From the NCBI GenBank assembly GCA_023630585.1, contig CM042539.1, forward strand, positions 6,813,755-6,877,754: a stretch of DNA of 64,000 nt. The letters are read 5' to 3'. Below the pieces are notes generated by a model, which did not search any database, was not told where the DNA came from, and worked only from the letters and a program-made list of their open reading frames with translations. Shown piece by piece: positions 28,771-38,935 of this stretch. The translations under genes and the position numbers were made by a program. Position 1 is the first letter of the stretch, and each line of letters begins with the position of its first letter. This DNA comes from Cranoglanis bouderius. Its lineage: Eukaryota > Chordata > Actinopteri > Siluriformes > Cranoglanididae.

Positions 28771-28927
28771 TCTCCTCCTCGATATCAATGAACAAACCTT
28801 TCTCTCAACTCCATTAAGAACAGCGCTGCACTTTGGAGTAGCGTGTGTGTGTTACTACACCACGTGTTCAACGCTTTATTACATGACTGCAGACACATTA
28901 AAAAGCACCATATTTATATATCCTCAC

Positions 28928-28965
<38 letters not shown>

Positions 28966-30089
28966 CTTACATACTACTAATAATCTTTATTTATACAACA
29001 TTTGTAATTTTGAGTCCAGAATCAGATAGTGATTTACACAAAAGTTTAAAAAGATAGACAAAGATTAAAATAATCCACAACTGTAAATACACATAAGGAT
29101 AAATAAACTTGGATTTTTAAAATATTTTTTTTATAGTAAAACAAGATAAATGGTAAAGGATAATGTCTCAAAACTCATTTATTTTACAAATCAATATTAC
29201 GACTATCGCTCTGACTACAAAGACATATATAGTGTGCTTCTATTTTAAAATGTTACTGGGAGTCACAGTGAACAGTGCATTTGCTATTTTAGTCTATTTT
29301 AGCCCAATTTACTCTTTTTAACAATTGGACAAATTTCTCCGTCCATCTACCTCGGCTAGTTCCTCGAAAACATAGTGTGACTCTGACTCTCAGTGGACAA
29401 ACACGGAAAACTTATCGAATATTAATTTTCACGTCTTAAACTATAAATCTGGAGTAAAAAAAATGGGGTGGTTAGGACTTGGGGTTGGAAAAAATGTCCA
29501 TTTGGGGTCTTTTGCCCAAAAAGTTTGGTAAAGGATGTTGGTACAACAATAAATAAATCTACAGGTGTTAATTAAAAATTTATTTTTAGTTATTTTTATA
29601 AATTTATTTCTCACAGTCACAAATTGTATGTTTAATGACAGAAAATATAACTACATACAGGTAGGTCTTTATAGAACCCGTGTTCTAACCTTGTCTGGAA
29701 TTCATCTCTCTCTCTCTCTCTCTCTACCTATCTATCTATCTAGGGGATCTATCTAGGGGCACACACTTACACATGGTGTGTTCAAACAAATGCATGCACT
29801 TCAATTAATTACTCGACTTGCAGCTGATGTGATATTATATCAGACACTAAAAAATAATAATAACTAAAGACACAACAATAATTTGGCTCACACAAAGACT
29901 CACACGTCTAATGATTGGTTGTAAAATCGCAACAGATTTCTGGATTTCTTCTTATTATTTTATGATTTTTACCCCGAGAGAAAGTTTCTAAAGGAAAAAA
30001 AAAACACTAACAACAAGCAGACAGGAAAATGGAGGGGATGACAGAGAAAAAAAAAGAAGTGTGTGTGTGTGTGTGTGTGTGTGTGCATC
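28771..30089. other. Gene-free AT-rich stretch
   Basis: Contains (TAA)11 at 28931-28964, (CT)n passing into CTAT repeats at 29706-29747 and (GT)13 at 30059-30085. The rest is unique, AT-rich and without coding character. Confidence 0.45.
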
Positions 30090-30310
30090 AATTGTCCATC
30101 TTGAGAATGACATGCTTTGTAGCACCTCTGTCACATCTCATGGAGTACAATGGACAGCAGGATCTCTGGCATGATTGGCTCTGCGACGTCCCCGGAGACG
30201 GCGCTCGCTTTGGCATCTCCACCAGGACTTTATGAATTAGTTACCAGCATTGTCCTTTTTCTCATTGCATGGCAGATGAAACTCATACCTGCTAAGACAG
30301 GAGTGCACAC
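30090..30310. promoter_or_regulatory. CNE-like block
   Basis: Repeat-free 220 bp between a (GT)n and an (AATA)n, with GGAGTACAATGGACAGCAGG, CCCCGGAGACGGCGCTCG and TTATGAATTAGTTACC. One frame is open for 68 codons, but it begins in low-complexity sequence and resembles nothing known to me. Confidence 0.28.
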
Positions 30311-30346
30311 GGAGGCGAACTGACTCGGCTCCAGTGCTCCCGAGGA

Positions 30347-30372
30347 AAGAATAAATAAATAAATAAATAAAC
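30347..30372. repeat. (AATA)6 microsatellite
   Basis: Short tetranucleotide array. Confidence 0.85.
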
Positions 30373-30890
30373 GCAAATGAAAGAAAAAGTTTCACTTGCA
30401 TTCGCAAATGAAAGGCAGCTGTATAACGGTGCTATTTATTTATTTGATTGGCTAGATGAAGGGCAGGTGGTGTGTGTATATGTATATGTGTATTGGGAGC
30501 TCTTTTTTTTTTTTCCTTTTGTGACCGTGTTTGCTCACAACCTTAAAGCCAAAACCTAAAGCAGGTCTGTGGGGTTTGGGGGAGAGCAAAACAGCAGTTT
30601 TTAGTGTTTGGGCCTGAATGTTAAACTTATATTTAATGTATGACATTTCACACAAATCATCCCAGCCAAAGACATGACCCCGGGGTATTTCTGCAGATTG
30701 CTTTTTCAGTACCTCAGCAACTGTGGAATTATTCTTCCTGGAGAAAGCCTTTGAGCTCGCCGAGGTGATCAACTCAGACGGCCGTGGCCATCCCGATCTG
30801 GAACGGTGCTGAGAAAGTGATATCGTGATCGCAGAGCCGTGCTAAATTGAAAACATCTTTTTTGCGACTGGAGGCTGTATAAAATAGCTG

Positions 30891-30950
<60 letters not shown>

Positions 30951-32440
30951 TGACAGCATGTTGGACGGCTGGACAATTATGCCATTGTGTCTCATGTTTT
31001 TTTCATTCACCATCATCTCCATGTGTGCTTTATTTTAAATCTGTTATTAGCACAGAGGAGTATTAGAAAAAGGGGGGTGGGGTGGGAGAGTGGGGGGACT
31101 CACCTTATTCACCTAAGGCCATAACTGCCCTCTCTCAAAACAGATATGTTAATAACTCTAACACAGTGTATTATCACACGTAACACAGGCAGCATAACGA
31201 GAAACGCAAAAATGTCTTAAATTATAGTCAAGTACCAAATGCTTACCTTATTTGGATGATTAATCGCACAAAAAGGGTTAATTACAGAAGCTTAAATGAT
31301 TTCCTTTCATGTTCATGACTGTATATTTAATTCTTTTAGTAAAAATGACATAATTCGAAACTCAATCAAACATAAATACGCATTCAGCTCTCTAAAGGAG
31401 TCGATCGCGTTAAATCCACAGGGTCGCATCTCTCCATCGAGACGGTGTGATCCTGAGTCTGCTCTTCTCTTCTCTTTCTAATTAAGCAATTATATTTGAG
31501 TTAGCACATTTAAAATTGAATGAAGAAAAAGAAACAAGCGCAAAAGAAAAAAAAAAAAGAAAAGATGAAAGCACGCTGCGTACTAATTGTGTACACTCCC
31601 CCCTACATCTGTAGTCAACAGAATAATTAGCTGTTCCCCCTCAGGGCGAGGTAAGAAAAAAAAAAAAAAAAAAAACGTTTTTAATTGGAACCCAGTGGGG
31701 AATTTTACTTGAATTAAATGAAATCTTTCAGCAACAATGAAAATATAATATGTTTGCTTTTCTGCTGAGTTTATTTACTTCCAATCTGCTGTGCTCTTTC
31801 AGTCTCTCTGAAAATGTTCTGCATGATAACTGTCCCTAAAGCCAGCTTTTTATTTATTTATTTATGTTTTTTTTTTTTTTTAAACCATGAGCTTTTTGGA
31901 TAATAGACACGACTGTAACAAAGGAATCACATCAAACTGGGGGCAGATGCCCTTTTCCCCAATTTGTGCGAGAGAGACCTTTGGGGTTCTTGGATGGCCA
32001 ATTAGCCCGCGCTCTGACAGTCTTTTTTTCCCCGAATGCTATTAAAAGCAGGTTCTGCCGGGCCGAACGAGAGAGCGAGCGAGTGGATCGGTGGGCCGTC
32101 GTCATTCTTGTTTGCTCTGTATGGAAGATCTCCTCCTGGCCTGAGCCTGGTCCTCTCCCCTCCTGTTTTAACCCGTGCACCTCCTTCAGATTCGGAGGGA
32201 TTCGTCCCCCTGTCCGAGAACGGTTGGGTTGTTTTTTTCCCCCCTCACGTTCTCCTCCACTGTCAAGTTCAAGGATATCCTCAATCACCCAAATGGAGGT
32301 CATTTCCTGGGACCTTTGGGCCTATACACACTCGCTAAAGGGATTCAGTCACGTGTGCACCATATGAAAAATAAATCTACATTTGGTAATGGTAAAGGTT
32401 GCAAAATGTTGACCGCTTAAAGGAAAACAAGATCGTTCTG
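30373..32440. other. Gene-free stretch with (TA)n
   Basis: (TA)25 at 30899-30948, G-rich patch at 31072-31098 and A18 at 31657-31674. Complex, weakly CNE-like sequence lies at 30.76-30.88 and 31.93-32.35 kb; several frames are open there but none resembles a protein. Confidence 0.42.
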
Positions 32441-32442
32441 TT

Positions 32443-32477
<35 letters not shown>

Positions 32478-32691
32478 GGGGGGTTGGACAGAGGATAAAA
32501 TCCGGTGTGTCTTCGTCTTGTCTTTCCTTTAATGTATCGTGACATCATGTGTATGCTCGAGCAAAAATGGCGGATCGAATCACAACACAACCTGAATCTG
32601 TCTGCCTGGGAATAAAAATAAATAAAAAATTTTAAAAATTGAACCCTTAGAGAAAAAAAAGATTAAATTAAACTACCTGGGATGTAGAAAG

Positions 32692-32728
<37 letters not shown>
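32441..32728. repeat. T-run/(GT)n and (TTA)n
   Basis: T24 then (GT)7 and G7 at 32441-32483, and (TTA)11 at 32696-32728. Confidence 0.9.
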
Positions 32729-32729
<1 letters not shown>

Positions 32730-34174
32730 CATGCTGTAATTTCTTCACATAATTAAGATAAGAAGCACACGACTTGTGTAGCTTAAAATGAAATTATGGA
32801 GTATATTGAGTTTATGTTTGAATAAAATATTACTGTGTCTTCATGCTAAATCCACAAGCAATTATCTCCGCAACAATTCTCACTGGTTTCTAATTAATTC
32901 AGCCACCAGAATATTCAAGAAATGCACTTTTGACTTTTAGCGAAGATAATTATAAAGTTAACAAGGTTTGCGCATGAAATCGAATCTGCATGTTTTGATC
33001 TTCAGCCCTTCTTAATGGTCGAATATATTTTAATTACAACCCGGGAATTAACTTTCTACAAATAATTAGCAGTGTGAATACTTGTGTGTACTTGCAAACT
33101 TTTTTCTCATTAACTGCAAAGCAAGAAAAAAAATAGCGGTTCTAATCAGATTTTCTCCTTTTGTATGAACCCATTTGTAAAACGGTGAAGCGCACGGTGC
33201 TGAGAAGTATATAAACAGTGTAGATGCTGTTATTCTCTTTCATTAAGCGTCGTTTTGTTTCCGTGTCAGTGCCACTGAGGCGTTATGGAAAACGATGGAT
33301 TATGGTAAAGGTGTGTATGAATACTTCAGTAGGCTCGAGTTGTTATATAGGGTCTCTGTATGTGTTTGTGTGTGTGTGTATGTGTGTGTGTGTGTGTGTG
33401 CGCGATGCTGTCTGTTTGTCTCTCTCTATACGTCCATCCATCATGCCTTCTATTGGTCTATCAGCCGCACGCTCAGACGGGCGAAGGGGGAAAATAAATT
33501 TAGCCGCGCTTTTAAAAATGCACATACATTTCCATACATTGGGGTGACTTAAAGGGGCTTAAACCCATTTTCTCCAGCCAACCCAAAACAGCAAGCGCAC
33601 ACAAGATGAATGTGTCTGTCCCTTTTTCTCAGGCACTGCTGAAAATCTCCCCATCGCAATATTTATCTTAATAAGCGGGGTGCAGTGACAGGGCGTGCTA
33701 TTACACACAACCTCACCTGCACAGTTTTTTAATCCTCAGATGCATTAGGATCAAAATCCGGATGCACAAAGAGGACAGCGCCTGCATATATCTCACATGT
33801 ATATCTTCAATTAAATTCATTATTTGGACCCAAATTTTCCTTATTTGTGTGGCAAAAATGCACCTAAACATCGGGACAGGGGTTAAAGTACAAACCGAGA
33901 TGCTGTGAGCTTGCTAATAGACAAAAAAAGTTGTTTTTTGGGTTTTTTTTTGGCAAAGTGGTTGAAGTTCTTCTGGGGACAGAATATTTTATTTATCTAT
34001 TTTAAGTTCTGCCTAAGCTGTCTGCTACAGACAAATCCTCATGTACCTCTTGCTCTCTCTCTCTCTCTCTCATTAGAATTGCACTGGAAGCGGCGTGAAT
34101 AGTGATGCACACACAAAGACAGGGCTCCTATCTTTCACCGGCATCTTTTCTACAAGGGAAGGAAGGAACGAGTT

Positions 34175-34176
<2 letters not shown>
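32729..34176. other. Gene-free stretch
   Basis: Unique AT-rich sequence with (GT)n at 33366-33400 and (CT)10 at 34052-34071. TAAT-core-bearing parts near 32.87-33.07 kb are weakly CNE-like. Confidence 0.42.

Positions 34177-34245
<69 letters not shown>
34177..34245. repeat. (GA)34 microsatellite
   Basis: Pure GA repeat, a mirror repeat able to form triplex DNA; followed 100 bp later by (CA)17 at 34346-34379. Confidence 0.95.
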
Positions 34246-34249
<4 letters not shown>

Positions 34250-34343
34250 CATCACAGGACGAGAGAGCATGACGGAGTGGGCTGCCGTTCTGCCACCTCA
34301 ACCTCCAAACATGGAGACTATCAAGCCTTGGTGCTTCAGTGCA

Positions 34344-34381
<38 letters not shown>

Positions 34382-34555
34382 TTCAAACAAAAGTGTTCAA
34401 CTTAACTCTACTTAACTCTCCTGCTGCACTTAGGCTATTCTGAAAACAATAAGCACTACATGAATGATTTATGTTTATGAGTTGCACTGGCCTATGGCTA
34501 TCCGATTTGTCAGAAATTATGAATCCTATCCATCTGTAAACATTTCTTTCTTTTA

Positions 34556-34591
34556 GACTCGAGTGCAGGACAAACCCGGTGCACTCGAGTC
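34556..34591. repeat. Perfect 12-bp inverted repeat
   Basis: GACTCGAGTGCA, a 12-nt spacer, then TGCACTCGAGTC. Each arm carries a CTCGAG. The stem is perfect and GC-moderate in an AT-rich setting, so it stands out. It may be an end of a DNA element covering 34.56-34.91 kb, where further repeat-like text (GAACAGGAACTTGGTCCATG) occurs, or a transcribed hairpin. Confidence 0.75.
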
Positions 34592-35789
34592 CGTTTTATT
34601 CCCAACGTTCCACAACTTGGTTCGTGATGAGGTCGATAATTAGCTGTGTGCTAAGCGTAGCTGATGCTGGAGCCATTATAGAACCTCAGGAAAAGGTAAA
34701 ACACTCAGTCGAGGAGTTTACGCTTTTCTCGTCAACATAACAAGCTGTGTTTTTATTTTTTGTCTCATTAACTTTAAGAGAAAGAGGCGGAAAAAGGCAG
34801 GTTGGTGAGAGAATGACTGTTTATAGCTGTTATAACATAAGAGAGAACAGGAACTTGGTCCATGGACATTCAACAACATTAAACAGATAAATAAAAGTAT
34901 GAGGTTCAGCCAAAGCCCTCTTCAATTCACGTGCGTCGAACAAGAGTACAGCTAAAAGGTCTTATTTACCAATAAACATCACTGCAAAACAATTTCGTTC
35001 AATCGCAATTTCATCAATTCAAGTAGTTTTCCGCAAAAAAATCTCCACAAGTTTTGAAAAAAGCATTTCTGGCCGCAACAATCACAAAAAAAACTCTCGA
35101 AAGATTCGGAATCCTGTACGGACTAATTATAGGAAAATAATAAGCTTTGTGGTCAGGCTGCATCACACCACTCCAGTGTTGATTACTTTTCTATAACAGA
35201 ACACCCCCCCCATGTGTTTTATTCCTTACTTAGCTGGTTGTTTTTCAACACTAATCTTCAAATCGTTCACTTATTACTTGAAGAGCAGTCCTAAAAATAA
35301 TTCGAGTCTGAGACTGGAAACATGTTTTACAACATTACCATAGACGACAATTACGCCTATGATGACCTGTTTATTTATTGTGTGTAGCTACGTACTTGCA
35401 GAAAGTTTTGTTAGCATTAGCATGAGCAATGTAGTTGCTATTTGCTTACATGCAATCGCTAGTAAAAGAACAAAACATGATTATTTGATTTCACTTTGAA
35501 TTTTTAAACTCCTGCAGTGCTGTTAACGTTTTTAAATAGAGGTCATAAAAATAACTCAAACTGCTCATCACATCCGTTTGATTTTACCCTCCAAAATCAA
35601 ATCACATTAATACACACCACAGATATGGTGTTAAAGACTGATTTGAGCTCTTTTGACTGTGTTAGCAACGTAGCTGCTATTTACATAGTTTGCTCCTGTA
35701 CGATCTCCTGTAAAATGGCTCCTTCGCACTTAGAAATCCTAAAACGCTTCCTCATGGGGAAAAAAAATTCTACGTGTAGGGCAGGAGAA
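34592..35789. other. Gene-free stretch, partly repeat-like
   Basis: AT-rich. Left part (to about 34.91 kb) reads like a dispersed element continuing from the 12-bp inverted repeat. The rest is unique; a 135-codon frame at 35517-35924 has no recognisable domain. Confidence 0.38.
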
Positions 35790-35990
35790 ACTTTTCCCGA
35801 GAGACCCGAGTACAGGAGAACTTTGAGGCGAGTTGGGCGCGTCGTACATCGGCCTCGTGCCTTGCACAGATGCGCTGTCCATCATCACCCAGGGCACGAT
35901 GATAAATTAGCATTAATGACCTAATGATACACTATACTGCATCCTGATCCGCCGTATTTATATCTGGCCTGTGTGAACGGATGACTGCGA
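35790..35990. promoter_or_regulatory. CNE-like block with TAAT cluster
   Basis: Contains GATAAATTAGCATTAATGAC and CTAATGATACAC within 35 bp, a dense set of homeodomain cores, beside a CpG-bearing stretch (GTTGGGCGCGTCGTACATC). Confidence 0.3.
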
Positions 35991-36087
35991 ATTGGGCCAC
36001 TCCAAAGAAAACACACCGGCTACTGGAGCTGATAAGATGCCGAAAAGACCTGGAGACATTCTCTGGATGTGATTTCATCCCACAGAG

Positions 36088-36088
<1 letters not shown>

Positions 36089-36143
<55 letters not shown>

Positions 36144-36226
36144 GTGGGGGGCAAGGACAGAGGGAGATGATATGAGATGAGATGAGATGAGAGCTACTTG
36201 CTTTTTTGGGGGTGTGATTTTTATGG

Positions 36227-36310
<84 letters not shown>
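36089..36310. repeat. (GA)n, (GAGAT)n and (GT)40
   Basis: (GA)25 at 36089-36140, GATGA repeats at 36168-36192 and pure (GT)40 at 36231-36310. Confidence 0.95.
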
Positions 36311-36313
<3 letters not shown>

Positions 36314-36929
36314 GATGGTACAGTGGCCTTTCATTACATGAGGAGAGAGATCTTATTACCTGCAGCAGTACACAGACATGTGTTTCTCATGAAGGGCCAT
36401 ACCGAATCCAATTAATTCTCTAAAGTTACATGGAGATAGCTACCCTTCTCTTTGAAATTGGGCATACCGCCTTCCATAATCAATAAGTCAAGCTATCACG
36501 GCTAGGCATAACGAACCCCGTGGCATTTCAGATGAAAAAAAAAAAAAAAAACTCTTCAATTTTCTCATAAATTCAGATTCACATTGTAAATTTCATCTTG
36601 GTCTAAGAAAGAGGTAGATGTTCATGGGAAAATGTAAAAAACAGGCCTTGTCTGGATGCAAAAAAATTAAAGAACGCAGGTGGAAATCGTTCTGCGGTTT
36701 AAAAATAAACAGGTCCATATGGGAGTCAAGGGCTCGGATCGTGACGTCGGACAGATTCCTACACAAATCAGCTTTAGTGCCAAGGATATACAGTATAATG
36801 TCCCGAGAGCTCTTCATACGCTTTACAAACTGACGAGAAAGGAAATCTGCTAAGACGACTGTGAAACCGTATTTTGTGTATGTGTATGTTTGTGTGTGTG
36901 TGTGTGTGTGTGTGAGTGTTATGGAAAGC

Positions 36930-36970
<41 letters not shown>

Positions 36971-37633
36971 CGTGTGTGTGGCATACACAGGGTAAAAGGG
37001 TTGATGGTTAAAACATGGCACAATGGTAATGCAACACGGCACCGTGCACACGAGCGGGGGCGTTCTCTGACAATCTGAGCTGCCTCTCAGGATGACTTCC
37101 CCAAGCCAACACACACACGAGTTTATTTTGTGCTTTTTTTTTTTTTAAATGTCCGAATCTCTGAACGAGGAGCTCGGAGTCGAAGCTCGCAGAGAGCTGA
37201 ACCTAGTCAGAAATTCAGTCGTTATAAACACATTACAAAGATCATTAGGAGATCATTAGGTAAGTTTGGGTAGTTATGTGGAAATAACCAGGCTCCAACG
37301 AGCACTGGCTGAAAAAAAATTAATTAAATAAATAAAGGCATAGTGGATACAAATAACAAGATTGGATTGGTGGTATAAAAACATTTAAATTACATTTAAA
37401 TACTTATTTCTGGCACAGCTAGCAAAGTCTGTGTCCAGAAATGCATTAAAGAGGGGGAAACAAAACCCCTAGCATACTAATTTATTACCCTAATTAATAC
37501 GACAGAGTAATTAAATATTAACTCGATCCCCAAGATTGTAGCCTCAAATTTTTTTTCACTTTCATTATTTAATTTTATTTCATTTTTGAAGTACGGTCAA
37601 CAAACATTTCTGGAGCACGCTGTCATGTAACAA
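36311..37633. other. Gene-free stretch left of the foldback element
   Basis: Contains two (GT)n tracts at 36891-36914 and 36936-36980 and unique AT-rich sequence. No gene recognised. Confidence 0.42.
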
Positions 37634-38220
37634 CATTAGTCGGTAACACTTTACAATAAAGGTACATGAATAATCCTGCACTAATACCTGAATTAATACG
37701 TACTTCCTTAAATATGAACTAATGATGAGTTAAGGCATGTACTAATCAGGAACTAATGAAGAGCTGACCTGAGTCTTATGAATTCATGCGTGAATGACGA
37801 CCACCTTAAGTAAAAATCAAACATGATCTATAAGAAAGAATATGAATTAAACCTGCATCATTTCAGATTGTTGATATAATGTGCCGTACGCAGCTGCGTA
37901 CACAAACATTATTGAATGTCGCTGGATTACTTTCATAATTTGAATTGATCCTCCTTATCGAACGTAGAAAGACGCACTAATAACAAATAAATACTAATAA
38001 TTTCATCACAACACCATTCAGTGATGTTTGTGTACGCAGCTGCATATGGCAAATTATATAAGCAATTTGAAATTATGAATGTTTAATTCATATTCTTTTT
38101 TATAGAGCATGTTTCATTTAGTTTACCCCTACGTGTTAATTAATACATTAATTCACTAACAAACATGGACTACCATGCACTTAAGGTGGTCGTTATTCAT
38201 GCACGAGTTCGTAAGACTTA

Positions 38221-38225
38221 CATTG
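38221..38225. repeat. Left target-site duplication CATTG
   Basis: CATTG lies directly before the TG of the 5' LTR and recurs directly after the CA of the 3' LTR. Five-base duplications are typical of Ty3/Gypsy integrases. The perfect match shows this is an original insertion, not a recombinant of two copies. Confidence 0.9.
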
Positions 38226-38231
38226 TGTTAC

Positions 38232-38250
38232 GTCGCGCGAAAAGCGCGAC
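38232..38250 (+). other. Hairpin at start of 5' LTR
   Basis: GTCGCGC, loop GAAAA, then GCGCGAC: a perfect, purely CpG-rich 7-bp stem six bases into the LTR. It occurs in both LTRs, so it is a family feature. It could be an integrase-recognition aid, an RNA structure at the 3' end of the internal transcript, or a CpG methylation target; function is unknown. Confidence 0.8.
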
Positions 38251-38422
38251 TTCAATTACCAGAACCCTCACTCACACACTCCACACTACATTTCCCAGCA
38301 AGCTCGGCGGCCTACAAACATGGCTGCCAGGGACTACAACACCCAAAACACCCACACACTACCACGGTCACGATCACTTTCCTTTTAATCCCGCACACCT
38401 GTCTTCAATCTGACGAGCACTG

Positions 38423-38429
38423 TATTTAA
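38423..38429 (+). promoter_or_regulatory. LTR TATA-like box (5' copy)
   Basis: TATTTAA in a setting of moderate GC, about 198 bp into the LTR and 507 bp before the first ATG of the element ORF. It is the best core-promoter candidate in the LTR; no initiator was assigned. The same motif recurs at 41719-41725 in the 3' LTR, where it could drive transcription into the downstream flank. Confidence 0.5.
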
Positions 38430-38859
38430 GGACTTTTGTGTTACAGGTTAGGCGCGAAGTATTGTTTGTTTTTCCCAAATCTTACCTTACTGAGCAACTG
38501 AATTCTGGACTGATTCTCACGGCATTGACCTTTAAGCTAAGTACCTTGGATTCCGACTTCCTCTCAAGCCCTCTTTCTATTTACACATCTCGGTGATAAG
38601 TTTACGTGCACTTGTGTCTGATTTTCGGTTAGCGCTGTTTAATTAGCACACTTTATGTAGTGACCACTATTTTGTTAAAGGTGTTTATTTCTGGATGCTG
38701 TTTTTCCGTTTTTCCTTTCTGTTGTTAAGTGTGTGTTTTTCTTACTGCTAGCGCTAACGATTTTGAGAGTGTGTATAAACTTTACCACGATATCCCGCGA
38801 AGACTCGAAGCCTTCTAAAAGCTTTTTTGTTACCCTGTGTCCTTTCCACATGTGTGCTG

Positions 38860-38865
38860 AATAAA
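38860..38865 (+). terminator. LTR poly(A) signal (5' copy)
   Basis: AATAAA 53 bp before the LTR end, followed by a GT-rich stretch (GTGACGAAGTTTTTG), a normal arrangement for vertebrate 3'-end formation. In the 5' copy it would have to be bypassed for a full-length transcript. Confidence 0.55.
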
Positions 38866-38935
38866 GTGACGAAGTTTTTGACCGCAACTGTGTCCAGCCT
38901 ACTTCTGGTGACATAACAGAATACTTCGCCTCTAA

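Larger units (their letters stand above)
38226..38918 (+). repeat. 5' LTR (693 bp)
   Basis: Starts TGTTACGTCGCG and ends GACATAACA. It matches the 3' LTR over its full length with four substitutions (LTR positions 6, 147, 190 and 663) and no indel. It contains a 7-bp-stem hairpin at its very start, a TATTTAA box near LTR position 198 and an AATAAA near position 635. The U3-R-U5 order would place transcription start roughly 25-30 bp after the TATA box, leaving a long R/U5. Confidence 0.95.
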
